A stretch of 23,740 nt of DNA from Sulfurovum sp. (GCA_003978395.1 QNZV01000099.1:1-23740); one strand, 5' to 3'. Positions 7,792 through 15,897 are shown, numbered from the stretch's first letter. Translations and numbers: made by a program. Notes: a model not told the origin generated them from the sequence alone.

Positions 7792-9198
7792 ATGTTAAAA
7801 CAACTTCTCTTTGATCAACTAACCCCTGTTTCCATGTATGGAAAAATAAAGGAGCTTTTCAAAGATGAAGTGACAATGCTCTTTGAAAGTGTTGTCAACA
7901 CATCTGAAGGTAATTTTTCTTTTATTACCATAGGTACTATGGAGCGTATTGTTTATAAAAACAATGAAACGCTCTATAGTGATACCACAGGTCTTACAAA
8001 AAAGTTAGATATTGACCCCTTTAATTTCCTACAAAATTATTATAAAAACTTAAATCAAGAGAGATATCAAAAAATTGCTGATGAAGCAGGTTTTGCTTTT
8101 GTTGATGGTTTTATAGGGTTTATAGGTTATGACATGGTTAAAGTATTTGAACCAACACTTAAAGCAAGCATGGATAAACTTTATGACCCACTTAATACTC
8201 CTGACTTAGATTTGGTTCGTCCCTCTATACTTTTAGCCTTTTCCCATAAAACAGCAATGCTAACCATTATTAAGAATGATGAAAGATATAGTCAACAAGT
8301 AATTGAAGTAGAAAAATTATTACAAGAGCCTATATTACCTCAAAAGCTCAAACCTGCCACACTTAATGGCGAAGGTATTTTCTCTATAGATGAAGAGCGA
8401 TTTAAAAATTTGGTGTTAGAATCCAAAGAGATGATACGTTCAGGTGATGTCTTTCAAATTTTATTAGCCAATCGTTATACACAACAAGGCGAAATAGACC
8501 CTTTAAGCTTTTATAGACTCTTACGCTCTAAAAATCCTTCACCGTATCTCTTTTTACTTGATTATGAAGATTTCTCTATTTGTGGCTCTTCTCCTGAAGT
8601 GATGGTTAAACTCTCGAATGATGAGATTTTACTACGTCCTATTGCAGGAACACGAAAACGTGGTAAAACACCTACCCGAGACAAAGAGCTTGAACTTGAA
8701 ATGTTAAATGACCCAAAAGAGTGTGCTGAACATTTAATGCTTATAGATTTAGGGCGTAACGATGTTGGACGTGTTGCCAAAACAGGTAGCGTAAAAGTAA
8801 CAGATATGATGCGTGTCGAGAAATACTCTCATGTTATGCATATGGTAACCGATGTAGAAGCTACCATTGCAGAAGATAAAGATATGTTTGACCTATTTAA
8901 AGCTACCTTTACAGCAGGAACAATGACAGGAGCACCAAAGATTCGAGCGATGGAGCTTATTGCAGGATATGAAGGCTTAAAACGTGGATTCTACTCGGGT
9001 TCGATAGGTTATTTCGCTTTTAACGGAGAGATGGACAGCTCTATTGCTATACGAACTTCACTCATCAAACCTGACTCCATTACACTACAAGCTGGTGCAG
9101 GTGTTGTTGCTGACTCTATTCCAGAGTTGGAGTATTTAGAAGTTAAAAATAAGCTTGGGGCTTTATTGGCTACTATTAAAGATATGGAAAGATTATAG
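7792..9198 (+). CDS. trpE: Anthranilate synthase component I
   Basis: TrpE converts chorismate to anthranilate with ammonia supplied by TrpG. The 468 residues carry an N-terminal domain with LTPVSMYGKI (10-19) and ESVVNTSEGNFSFI (32-45), the region where tryptophan inhibits feedback-sensitive enzymes. The catalytic part has GDVFQILLANRY (218-229), GSSPEVMVKL (265-274), RPIAGTRKRG (282-291), LIDLGRNDVGRV (317-328), FTAGTMTGAPKIRAME (373-388) and QAGAGVVADSIPELEY (433-448). Ala285 in PIAGT favours anthranilate synthase; aminodeoxychorismate synthase (PabB) usually has PIKGT. AAGGAT lies 11 bases before the ATG, in the end of the SPOR gene, which ends four bases upstream. No trpG or other trp gene is in the window, so the partner must be encoded elsewhere. 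A 6-bp stem (9197-9214) overlaps its stop codon. Confidence 0.93.
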   Translation: MLKQLLFDQLTPVSMYGKIKELFKDEVTMLFESVVNTSEGNFSFITIGTMERIVYKNNETLYSDTTGLTKKLDIDPFNFLQNYYKNLNQERYQKIADEAGFAFVDGFIGFIGYDMVKVFEPTLKASMDKLYDPLNTPDLDLVRPSILLAFSHKTAMLTIIKNDERYSQQVIEVEKLLQEPILPQKLKPATLNGEGIFSIDEERFKNLVLESKEMIRSGDVFQILLANRYTQQGEIDPLSFYRLLRSKNPSPYLFLLDYEDFSICGSSPEVMVKLSNDEILLRPIAGTRKRGKTPTRDKELELEMLNDPKECAEHLMLIDLGRNDVGRVAKTGSVKVTDMMRVEKYSHVMHMVTDVEATIAEDKDMFDLFKATFTAGTMTGAPKIRAMELIAGYEGLKRGFYSGSIGYFAFNGEMDSSIAIRTSLIKPDSITLQAGAGVVADSIPELEYLEVKNKLGALLATIKDMERL

Positions 9199-9245
9199 AG
9201 GAGATATATCCTCTCATGTTAAATTAAAAAAATCAGGAAATAACA

Positions 9246-10040
9246 ATGCAACTTTTTACAATCTTTGGAAATCCCGTTTCTCACTCTAAATCACCACTGA
9301 TGCACAACCTTTCTTTTAAAGGATTGGGCTACAATGGGTGCTATACTCGCTACAGACTAGAAGATGGAAATGCGTTGAAGAGTAAATTTTTAGAACTTGG
9401 GATTCAAGGAGCAAACATTACCGTACCTCATAAAGAGCATGCATTTAATGCCTGTGATGAGCTTGATGAGTTTGCACAAAAAGTAGGTGCTGTTAATACT
9501 ATTGTGAATAAAAATGGAAAACTCTATGGGTACAATACCGATGCTCCTGGGTTTTTAAAGGCTATTTCTGAATTTAAAAATATCAAAACTGTACTCTTTT
9601 TGGGTGCAGGTGGAACAGCTCAATCAACCTCTATTGTTCTTAGAGATGCAGGATATGAAGTCACATTATTAAATCGAAGCGAAAAGCGACTCCAAAAGTA
9701 TATAGACCAAGGATTTCAAACCTATACCTTTGATACTTTTATCAATGATAAGGCATACGATTTAGTTGTGAATATGACTTCAGCAGGTTTAGAAGATGAG
9801 AATCTACCTTCTCCTATAGAGATACTCAAAGATATACTTCCCAATACATTGGCTTGCGTTGATGTTATTTATGGCAAAGAGACAGCTTTTTTGAAATTAG
9901 CAAAAGCCTATAATAAACCTACAAAAGATGGAAGTGATATGTTACTCTATCAAGGAGTTATTGCATTTGAATATTTTACAGAAGGTAAATTTACCTTTGA
10001 AGAGATTAAAGTCCAAATGCAAAAAGCATTTATACTTTAG
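9246..10040 (+). CDS. aroE: Shikimate dehydrogenase (NADP)
   Basis: AroE reduces 3-dehydroshikimate to shikimate on the way to chorismate, the substrate of the TrpE encoded just upstream. The 264 residues show the substrate-binding NPVSHSKSP (9-17), NITVPHK with catalytic Lys63, NTDAPG with Asp99, and the NADP-binding GAGGTAQS (120-127) with LLNRSEKR following. The C-terminus has VDVIYGKETAFLKLAK and GSDMLLYQG, both standard. AGGAA lies 7 bases before the ATG. The gene ends the plus-strand series and overlaps the oppositely directed rhodanese gene by four bases, so no terminator lies between them. Confidence 0.95.
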   Translation: MQLFTIFGNPVSHSKSPLMHNLSFKGLGYNGCYTRYRLEDGNALKSKFLELGIQGANITVPHKEHAFNACDELDEFAQKVGAVNTIVNKNGKLYGYNTDAPGFLKAISEFKNIKTVLFLGAGGTAQSTSIVLRDAGYEVTLLNRSEKRLQKYIDQGFQTYTFDTFINDKAYDLVVNMTSAGLEDENLPSPIEILKDILPNTLACVDVIYGKETAFLKLAKAYNKPTKDGSDMLLYQGVIAFEYFTEGKFTFEEIKVQMQKAFIL

Positions 10041-10519
10041 ATTGAGCTATTAGACTCTCTCATAAGAGGAGTGGCAATAGATGCTTCTTTTTCTAATATC
10101 TTCTTTGCCTCTATTCTATTTGGATTATAAGGCTCTGGCTTGAAACCTTCTTGTAGTAACTTTCTCATTCCACCTGTAAGGTTCACAACATTGTAACTAT
10201 TTTTCACACCTAAAAAATTAGCAATGAGCTTCGTTCTACTTCCACTATTACAAATAATTGCAAACTCTTCATCTTTATCTACAACCGTATTAAGTTCTGC
10301 CATAAAGGTCTCTACATCATATCCATACCGTTCATCAAAAAAAGTAATAAGATGAGCATTTTTAATAGTTCCCATCTGTATCCACTCTCCTTTAGTCCGA
10401 ATATCAATAATTTTCATCTTTGTATTTTCTACAAAATCTTTTGTCGCAGGTACATTCGTTACCTTAGCAAAGAGTACAGAACTCAACAGTACTGCCCCAA
10501 CTATTTTTTTTATCATCAT
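10037..10519 (-). CDS. Exported single-domain rhodanese
   Basis: The 160-residue protein begins with a signal peptide (MMIKKIVGAVLLSSVLFAKV, cleavage probably after Ala18), so it should act in the periplasm. The rhodanese domain follows at about 24-117: MKIIDIRTKGEWIQMGTIKNAHL, then IICNSGSRTKLIANFL with the presumed catalytic Cys90 in a CNSGSR loop, and VNLTGGMRKLLQEG. After the domain there is a 40-residue polar tail. AAGGAT is 5-8 bases before the two adjacent ATG codons. It is the last gene of the minus-strand group below purH, but a hairpin (10595-10619) and AT-rich promoter-like sequence in the gap suggest independent expression. Likely roles are handling thiosulfate, polysulfide or tetrathionate sulfane sulfur; the substrate is not evident. 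Confidence 0.85.
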   Translation of the reverse strand: MMIKKIVGAVLLSSVLFAKVTNVPATKDFVENTKMKIIDIRTKGEWIQMGTIKNAHLITFFDERYGYDVETFMAELNTVVDKDEEFAIICNSGSRTKLIANFLGVKNSYNVVNLTGGMRKLLQEGFKPEPYNPNRIEAKKILEKEASIATPLMRESNSSI

Positions 10520-10594
10520 TTTTATCCTTATTTAAATAATATAATATTAGTTTTCCTGAAAATATATTCTATCTAGGAATTGTGAGTAATTTGT

Positions 10595-10619
10595 AAAGAG
10601 ACTAAAAAATAGTCTCTTT
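10595..10619. terminator. Hairpin between purH and the exported rhodanese, probable terminator
   Basis: A perfect 10-bp stem, AAAGAGACTA (10595-10604) with TAGTCTCTTT (10610-10619), closes a 5-base loop 38 bases after the purH stop. The AT-rich flanks give a short T-run on either strand, weak for Rho-independent termination. Confidence 0.6.
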
Positions 10620-10657
10620 TAAAGAAAATAGTAAAAGAGTGGTTACACCAAAAATAG

Positions 10658-12190
10658 TTAATGTAAAAAGTGTCTCACAGTTGTAAAATAGAGTGAAATT
10701 CCATGTTCATTGGCAGCATCAATAACCTCTTCATCACGAATACTTCCACCTGGTTCAATAATAGCTTTAACTCCTGCTTCTGCTGCAGCATCAATGCTAT
10801 CACGGAAAGGAAAGAATGCTTCTGATGCCATTGCTGCACCAGTTACATCAATATCCATCTCTTTTGCTTTTTTCAAGGCACATTGAGCAGCATCAACTCT
10901 ACTTGTCATTCCCATACCCACAGCGACCATTGCAGAATCTTTTACATAAACAACACAGTTAGACTTGGTAAGTCCTGCCACTTTCCAAGCAATCTCCAAA
11001 TCTTTCATCTCTTGTTCTGTGGCTGTAAGTTCTGATTTTTTATGAGCATTATGTACTTCATTATCACAGATACAGTCAGAATTTTGGTAAACAAATCCAC
11101 CATCAACATGCTTAAAGTCATGGCTATCTTTACTCATTACCAATTTTGTTCCACCTTGAGAAAAGAGTTTAAGACGTTTTTTCTTAGCAAATACTTCTAA
11201 TGCTTCCTCTTCAAAGTCAGCAGCCATAACCACTTCCAAGAAGATTTCATTCATTTTTTCTGCTAACTCCTTGGTTACAATACCATTTACTGCAACCACA
11301 CCACCAAATGCAGAAATTGGGTCGCAACGTAAAGCTTCAGTATACGATTCGATTAAAGAATCTTTGATTGCAAATCCACAAGGGTTACCATGTTTTACAA
11401 TACATACTGCATTTTCATCTCCAAAACTTGAAGCAATTTTTAATGCACCATTAACATCATTAATATTATTAAAACTTGCTTCGCCTTTTAGTTGTTTAAA
11501 GTTATTTGTAAAGTGATTATCAAACTCATATAAAGCACCATCTTGATGTGGGTTCTCTCCATAACGTGTTTGAAATGATTTTTTACCTGTAATAAACTGA
11601 TACTCTCCAAAACCATTATTAAACCGACCATTCATATAGTTTGCAATCATGGAATCATAAGAAGCTGTATGTTCAAATGCTTTAATCATTAAATCTCTTC
11701 TAAACTCCAAAGAGTCCTCTTTAGCTTCTAAAGCAGTAATGACAGAAGCATAATCAGAAGTATCTGTAACGATAAGAACATCATTGAAATTTTTAGCAGC
11801 TGAACGAACCATCGTTGGTCCACCAATGTCAATGTTTTCTATAATCTCATCAAAATCTTCTGTTCTCTCAATGGTCTCTTTGAAAGGGTAAAGATTCACA
11901 CATACCAAATCAATCCCCTCTACACCCAACTCTTTTGCTTGTGCCACATGAGCTTCATCGCCACGTTTATGTAAAATTCCACCATGAACATAAGGGTTAA
12001 GAGTCTTCACACGCCCCTCAAAACACTCTGGAAACTTAGTTACTTCATCTATCTCAATAACTTTTACACCTGATTGAGACAATTTTTTATAGGTACCTCC
12101 AGTTGAGATAATCTCCCAACCCATTTTCTCTAAACCTTGTGCGAACTCTACAATTCCACTCTTATCACTTACACTAATTAATGCTCTCAT
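10658..12190 (-). CDS. purH: Bifunctional AICAR formyltransferase / IMP cyclohydrolase
   Basis: PurH carries out the last two steps of purine synthesis, AICAR to FAICAR to IMP, using formyl-tetrahydrofolate. The 510 residues match the family. The IMP cyclohydrolase domain is N-terminal (1-190) with SVSDKSG (6-12), ISTGGT (28-33), EGRVKTLNP (59-67) and [14 protein letters not shown] (121-134). The formyltransferase domain has RYGENPHQ (209-216), KHGNPCG (266-272) with the catalytic Lys-His pair, and SGG/PGGS-type binding segments near the C-terminus ([11 protein letters not shown]). AAGGG lies about 5 bases before the ATG and a TATAAT on this strand (12216-12221) can give a 20-base leader. It follows hemA on the same strand, but the hairpin and promoter between them suggest at least partial independence. 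Confidence 0.97.
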   Translation of the reverse strand: MRALISVSDKSGIVEFAQGLEKMGWEIISTGGTYKKLSQSGVKVIEIDEVTKFPECFEGRVKTLNPYVHGGILHKRGDEAHVAQAKELGVEGIDLVCVNLYPFKETIERTEDFDEIIENIDIGGPTMVRSAAKNFNDVLIVTDTSDYASVITALEAKEDSLEFRRDLMIKAFEHTASYDSMIANYMNGRFNNGFGEYQFITGKKSFQTRYGENPHQDGALYEFDNHFTNNFKQLKGEASFNNINDVNGALKIASSFGDENAVCIVKHGNPCGFAIKDSLIESYTEALRCDPISAFGGVVAVNGIVTKELAEKMNEIFLEVVMAADFEEEALEVFAKKKRLKLFSQGGTKLVMSKDSHDFKHVDGGFVYQNSDCICDNEVHNAHKKSELTATEQEMKDLEIAWKVAGLTKSNCVVYVKDSAMVAVGMGMTSRVDAAQCALKKAKEMDIDVTGAAMASEAFFPFRDSIDAAAEAGVKAIIEPGGSIRDEEVIDAANEHGISLYFTTVRHFLH

Positions 12191-12215
12191 TATAGCCCTT
12201 AAAAGAATTTTGGGA

Positions 12216-12221
12216 ATTATA
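12216..12221 (-). promoter_or_regulatory. Predicted -10 element (TATAAT) for purH
   Basis: A consensus TATAAT read on the minus strand in the 71-base hemA-purH gap. The predicted start near 12209 gives a leader of about 20 bases. No clear -35 at the normal spacing. Confidence 0.45.
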
Positions 12222-12241
12222 GCGAAATGTCATAAATTTCT

Positions 12242-12261
12242 GGTGCAATAGCCATCGCACC
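12242..12261 (-). other. Hairpin directly after the hemA stop codon
   Basis: GGTGC (12242-12246) pairs with GCACC (12257-12261), with two further AT pairs across one mismatch. It begins at the base after the hemA stop. There is no T-run behind it, so it may be a mRNA 3'-end stabiliser or a weak terminator. Confidence 0.4.
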
Positions 12262-13569
12262 TTACTTATAGCCTTTAGTATGATGCTCTTTTTTATATTT
12301 TTTAGCATTTCTATCATCAATAACAATTTCAAAAATCTCTTTTATCGCATCCACTCTTTTGGTAGAGGTAATCTCCGATGAACATTGGCGTAAATTATGT
12401 GTAGCATCGTGCAAAAATCTGTTAAACATCTGTTCTGCCATCTTTTGCATGTTTGCCTCGTACTCTTTGGGTACAAATTTTTTCTCTATCGCTCGTTCTA
12501 ACTCTTTTTCAATAGCACTTTTGACTTGTAATCTCATATCTTTTATTACAGGTTCTATAGATAAGGCTCTAAGCCATCTATAAAATTCATCTTTATAGAC
12601 CTCTACAATTTCTATTGCACGAATAGCCTGTTCTTGTTTTAGAGCATAATTATCTTTGGATATGTTTTTTAAATCGTCAATTCTAAAGAGTTGTAGTTTT
12701 TTTAGATTTGGCATCTCTTCTATATCTCTAGGAATTGCCATATCAAACCATACTCTGTCTAAACTGTCGCTCTCTATCATAGAGGAATGAATAATAGTCT
12801 CTTTTGCTGAAGTAGCTGAAAAAAGTAGACGATAACGATTTAGATATTTATGAAGATTATCCATCGTATCAAAACGTACATCCTCTCCTAAACTTTTTGC
12901 TATCGCTTCTATTTTAGCTCTTTTTCGTCCCAATAAAAGAACATCACAACCTAAACGTAAAAGATTTTTTGCAGCAATCAGTCCCATATCTCCTGCTCCA
13001 ATAATAACAGCTGTCATACCAGAGATATTATCGCCATAAATTTTATGGGCTTGAGTCACAGCAACAGAAGCAATAGATAGAGGGTATTTTGAGATATTGG
13101 TTACATTGCGAACTTCAGCAGCACATTTTACAGCATAAGAGATAACACGGTTCAATTTTCGTCCTGCTGTTTTATGAAAAAAAGAGAAACGATAAGCATC
13201 TTTTACTTGCCCTGTTATTTGAGACTCTCCAATAACAAGAGACTCCAACGAAGAGACAACTGAAAATATATGGGATATGGCTTTGGCATCATCATATCGT
13301 CCATCCATTCCTTTTAGTTCATAAAAAGTAAGCCCCGATTTTAGACTCAACAGACCTAAAATAGCATGATAGCTAGAAAAAGCATCTTTTGTAGCAATAA
13401 CAATCTCTACTCTGTTACAAGTAGAAACGATATATGCCTCATCTATAAAATCAAAGCTTGTCAGTTTTTGAAGCATTGATAATTTCTCTTCATCATTAGA
13501 AAAAGCTAATTTTTCACGATGAACCTGTTCACAGTTTTTATGGTTAAAGGAGACCACTTGATAGGACAT
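12262..13569 (-). CDS. hemA: Glutamyl-tRNA reductase
   Basis: HemA reduces Glu-tRNA(Glu) to glutamate-1-semialdehyde, the first committed step of haem synthesis by the C5 pathway. The 435 residues show the catalytic STCNRVE (49-55) with Cys51, the conserved His100, LVIGESQITGQVK (111-123), the NADPH-binding GAGDMG (191-196) and a C-terminal dimerisation helix region. The ATG follows the stop codon of the polyprenyl synthase gene without a gap (TAAATG), with GAGAG inside that upstream gene as ribosome site, so the two are translationally coupled. The same pair is adjacent in Campylobacter as I recall. Haem made through this enzyme is needed for the cytochrome c and CcsBA encoded nearby. Confidence 0.95.
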   Translation of the reverse strand: MSYQVVSFNHKNCEQVHREKLAFSNDEEKLSMLQKLTSFDFIDEAYIVSTCNRVEIVIATKDAFSSYHAILGLLSLKSGLTFYELKGMDGRYDDAKAISHIFSVVSSLESLVIGESQITGQVKDAYRFSFFHKTAGRKLNRVISYAVKCAAEVRNVTNISKYPLSIASVAVTQAHKIYGDNISGMTAVIIGAGDMGLIAAKNLLRLGCDVLLLGRKRAKIEAIAKSLGEDVRFDTMDNLHKYLNRYRLLFSATSAKETIIHSSMIESDSLDRVWFDMAIPRDIEEMPNLKKLQLFRIDDLKNISKDNYALKQEQAIRAIEIVEVYKDEFYRWLRALSIEPVIKDMRLQVKSAIEKELERAIEKKFVPKEYEANMQKMAEQMFNRFLHDATHNLRQCSSEITSTKRVDAIKEIFEIVIDDRNAKKYKKEHHTKGYK

Positions 13570-14469
13570 TTAAAACTCTCTTTCTATCATCTCTTTTGCG
13601 ATATTTGATAAATCATCTTCTCCCAAAGACTCCATAAGCTTTATGACCTCAACAATCAAATCTTTGGCTTCAAAATAGGATTTTTCGATAATAGCATACT
13701 TTTTCATTGCAGACTTAATCCACAAAGCTTCATCTGCATTCAATCGTTTCTTGTACAAGGTGAGCAAATAAGCTCTATCTTCATCTTCTAATGCTTCATA
13801 CAAGTACATATAAGGGAGCGTTACTTTTCCCTCTTCAAAATCATGAAGTGCAGGCTTACCCAAGGTTTTACTATCTGCAGTAATATCTAAAATATCATCT
13901 ATCATTTGAAAAGCCATCCCTAAATTATGCCCATATTTTCGATAAGCATTTCTAGGTTTCCCTGCCAAAATAGCAGCCGCTTCTGCAGAAGCTTCCATTA
14001 AAGATGCTGTTTTTTGATAGAGCATTTTAAGATAAGCATCACGATTGGTATGGAATTTTTTAGACAGTTCAACATCGGCTAACTCTCCAAGACTCAACTG
14101 AACAACAGCATTTGAAACTACTTTTGCTACCTCTGGAGATATATTGCACAGCTCCAAAAAAGCTTTAGAATAGAGTATATCCCCCATCATAATAGCTGTT
14201 TTATTTCCTGAACTGGCATTTAATGAGATTATACCTCTACGTGTATTGGCATCATCTATCACATCATCATGAAGCAGGCTAGCTGCATGTATCATCTCGA
14301 CCGTTGCAGCAGTTTTTACTACTTTTAAATCACTACCAGCAATCTTTAAAATCAACTTTGTTCTTAGTCTTTTTCCAGAGGGTAGTTTTCGATAGAGTGA
14401 AGATACATAAGCATCGTCAAGCTCAGAGACATACTGATTTATCTTTCTTTCAACCGCATTAATCACCAT
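13570..14469 (-). CDS. Long-chain polyprenyl diphosphate synthase (IspB-like)
   Basis: This trans-prenyltransferase extends farnesyl diphosphate with isopentenyl units to make the side chain of respiratory quinones (menaquinones in this phylum). The 299 residues contain the first aspartate-rich motif DDVIDD (68-73) followed by RRG, the GKRLRTKL substrate site (32-39), and the second aspartate-rich motif DDILD (191-195). The residues 4-5 positions before the first motif are small (Ala63, Ser64), which leaves the elongation tunnel open and argues for a long product rather than FPP or GGPP. AAGGAA is 5 bases before the ATG, and TATAAT on this strand at 14497-14502 gives a plausible promoter. It is followed by hemA with abutting stop and start codons. 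Exact chain length cannot be told from sequence. Confidence 0.9.
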   Translation of the reverse strand: MVINAVERKINQYVSELDDAYVSSLYRKLPSGKRLRTKLILKIAGSDLKVVKTAATVEMIHAASLLHDDVIDDANTRRGIISLNASSGNKTAIMMGDILYSKAFLELCNISPEVAKVVSNAVVQLSLGELADVELSKKFHTNRDAYLKMLYQKTASLMEASAEAAAILAGKPRNAYRKYGHNLGMAFQMIDDILDITADSKTLGKPALHDFEEGKVTLPYMYLYEALEDEDRAYLLTLYKKRLNADEALWIKSAMKKYAIIEKSYFEAKDLIVEVIKLMESLGEDDLSNIAKEMIEREF

Positions 14470-14496
14470 TATTTCCTTTTTTTATATAACTAAATG

Positions 14497-14502
14497 ATTA
14501 TA
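14497..14502 (-). promoter_or_regulatory. Predicted -10 element (TATAAT) for the polyprenyl synthase-hemA operon
   Basis: A consensus TATAAT on the minus strand, with a predicted start near 14490 and a leader of about 20 bases. It shares the 170-base divergent gap with the cytochrome c promoter. Confidence 0.5.
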
Positions 14503-14603
14503 TCGAATAGAAGCTAAAAAGTATAAAATGCTATTCATTATTTCACATTTCACTCTTTTTTTAATCATTTTTTCTTAATTTTACATATATTTTACATTTT
14601 TTG

Positions 14604-14612
14604 TGTTAAAAT
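14604..14612 (+). promoter_or_regulatory. Extended -10 promoter (TGT-TAAAAT) for the cytochrome c gene
   Basis: TAAAAT at 14607-14612 is preceded by TGT and by six T at 14597-14602. The core ATTTTTTGTGTTA (14596-14608) is identical to that upstream of the SPOR gene (6898-6910). T-rich sequence continues about 30 bases upstream, as in sigma-70 promoters of this phylum. Confidence 0.6.
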
Positions 14613-14639
14613 GTTCTATCTTAAAACACGGAGAAACAT

Positions 14640-15032
14640 ATGATTAAACAGAGTATAATCACAATCGCAACAATCGGACTATTTTCTATGACAGCAACAG
14701 CAGCAAATACAGCAGCATGTGCAGGGTGTCACGGAGCAAATTTTGAAAAATCAGCACTTGGTAAATCTAAAATTGTAAAAGATTTGTCTAAAGCAGAGAT
14801 TGAAACAGCCCTTAAAGGTTATAAAGATGGTTCTTATGGTGGAGCAATGAAAGGTATCATGAAAGGTCAAGTAGCTAAACTTAGTGATGCAGACATTACA
14901 GAAATTGCAACATCTATTGCAGGTGGAGACGATAAAGCAACACCAGCTGATGCAAATAAAACTGCTCCAGCTGATGCGAACAAAACAGTAGCAACTGATG
15001 CTAATAAAACTGAAGAAGCTCCTAAGAAGTAG
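14640..15032 (+). CDS. Small periplasmic class I cytochrome c (c553-like)
   Basis: The 130-residue precursor has a signal peptide (cleavage near Ala21) and one haem site CAGCH (27-31) at the start of the mature chain, as in cytochromes c553/c8. A methionine in the segment GGAMKGIMKGQVAKLSDADI (68-87) should be the second haem ligand; Met70 and Met74 are candidates. The domain ends near residue 95 (ITEIATSIAGG). The tail is low-complexity and made of three 8-residue units ending ADANKT or TDANKT (101-124). The protein probably shuttles electrons between a bc1-type complex and terminal oxidases or reductases. It is monocistronic: own extended -10 promoter, ribosome site CGGAG, and a strong hairpin after the stop. 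The haem-attachment protein CcsBA is encoded by the converging operon. Confidence 0.92.
   Translation: MIKQSIITIATIGLFSMTATAANTAACAGCHGANFEKSALGKSKIVKDLSKAEIETALKGYKDGSYGGAMKGIMKGQVAKLSDADITEIATSIAGGDDKATPADANKTAPADANKTVATDANKTEEAPKK
14940..15011 (+). repeat. Three degenerate 24-bp repeats in the cytochrome c tail
   Basis: Units of 24 bp encode TPADANKT, APADANKT and VATDANKT. The DNA copies differ at several positions, unlike the nearly exact repeat in the SPOR gene, so this duplication is older. Confidence 0.85.
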
Positions 15033-15043
15033 TTTTTTAAGTA

Positions 15044-15076
15044 AAAATGGGTAACTTAGTAATAGTTACTCATTTT
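15044..15076. terminator. Bidirectional terminator between cytochrome c and NUDIX genes
   Basis: A 13-bp stem (AAAATGGGTAACT at 15044-15056 with 15064-15076, one G-T pair) closes a 7-base loop. T-runs flank it on both strands. It starts 12 bases after the cytochrome stop and ends 3 bases before the NUDIX stop, so it can serve both converging units. Confidence 0.85.
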
Positions 15077-15078
15077 AA

Positions 15079-15819
15079 TTAAGCATATACCTCAATATGC
15101 TGTTTTTCAGAAAAATCAAGTTTATTCTCCATTAAAGTAATTCCCTCTTTATTCAATGCTTGGCGTACCAAATCCTTTTGAAATTTTGACATCTCTTTGT
15201 GAGCAAAAAATTCATCTATAGGCAACCAAAGAGCTAACTCTATCTCATGTGTATCTATAATATTTATCTCATAACTTAATGCTTCAAGTTGAAATACAAT
15301 ATACATATTTGATTTGTTAAATCTATAAGGGTAAGAATTTAAAACCGATACCAACTTAATAAGCTTTGCTTTTATTCCTGTCTCTTCATACACTTCCCGT
15401 TCTACAGCATCAGAAAGTTTATCAGCTTGCTCTACCATTCCACCAGGAAATTTATAGATTGAATGGTTACTCGAAATACGGTCACGTACCAATAGAATTT
15501 CATTTTTATCATTAATAACAATAGCACCAACACCAATAGTATGGGTAGGAGGAACAGGAATATAGGCATCATCTTTGACTTGATACGTTAATGTTGTTCG
15601 TTTGGCTTCACAGTTATGAAACTCAAACCCCAACTCCAAAGCTATAGCTATATGTTGATATTGTTCTGTGGTTAAATCCAACCATAAAAGATTTTTTTTC
15701 TCTATTTTACTCTTATCTATCAACAAGATTAATGATTTTTTAAAATTTTGGTTTGATATTTGAGTAGATTGAGGGTCGATAATAAGACCGTTATAGAGGT
15801 CTTCTTTTGTATTTAACAT
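15079..15819 (-). CDS. NUDIX hydrolase, NUDT6-like two-domain form
   Basis: NUDIX enzymes cleave nucleoside diphosphates linked to another moiety. The 246 residues have an N-terminal domain (about 1-85) resembling the pre-NUDIX domain of NUDT6-type proteins, then VPPTHTIGVGAIVIND and the NUDIX box starting at FPGGMVEQ (124-131). The metal-binding core REVYEETGI is intact (141-149), but the first acidic position of the GX5E signature is Asp133 instead of Glu. There is no signal peptide. It is the last gene of the unit rhodanese-trmA-ccsBA, with a 78-base gap after ccsBA that holds a hairpin, and a weak ribosome site (AAGAAG). The substrate is unknown; NADH, ADP-ribose or CoA derivatives are family possibilities. 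Confidence 0.85.
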   Translation of the reverse strand: MLNTKEDLYNGLIIDPQSTQISNQNFKKSLILLIDKSKIEKKNLLWLDLTTEQYQHIAIALELGFEFHNCEAKRTTLTYQVKDDAYIPVPPTHTIGVGAIVINDKNEILLVRDRISSNHSIYKFPGGMVEQADKLSDAVEREVYEETGIKAKLIKLVSVLNSYPYRFNKSNMYIVFQLEALSYEINIIDTHEIELALWLPIDEFFAHKEMSKFQKDLVRQALNKEGITLMENKLDFSEKQHIEVYA

Positions 15820-15841
15820 TTTTTCTTCTTTATTTATTTGT

Positions 15842-15877
15842 TCGATTCCGAAAATGCGATTGCATCTACGGAAACGA
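15842..15877. other. Symmetric intergenic hairpin between ccsBA and the NUDIX gene
   Basis: Three nested stems align: TCG/CGA (15842-15844 with 15875-15877), TTCCG/CGGAA (15846-15850 with 15869-15873) and ATGC/GCAT (15854-15857 with 15862-15865) around a GATT loop, with an A/A mismatch and a 3x3 internal loop. There is no T-run on either side. Its outer sequence GGAATCGA (minus strand) also ends the hairpin at 5005-5039. Confidence 0.55.
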
Positions 15878-15897
15878 TAACTTTATACTCATAAAAT

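Noticed and set aside
7792..9198. Possible aminodeoxychorismate synthase (PabB) instead of TrpE
   Set aside because: The key motif reads PIAGT rather than PIKGT, and the N-terminal domain with LTPVS and ES-x-x-N is TrpE-like.
9197..9214. AGAGGA / TCCTCT stem over the trpE stop as a terminator or attenuator
   Set aside because: Six pairs with a six-base loop, no T-run, no leader peptide, and it does not cover the aroE ribosome site. It is noted with trpE only.
15838..15897. Stop-free minus-strand stretch behind ccsBA (reading KVIVSVDAIAFSESNK before a stop) as a small gene or gene remnant
   Set aside because: No usable start codon in that frame, and the base pattern is explained by the symmetric hairpin at 15842-15877.
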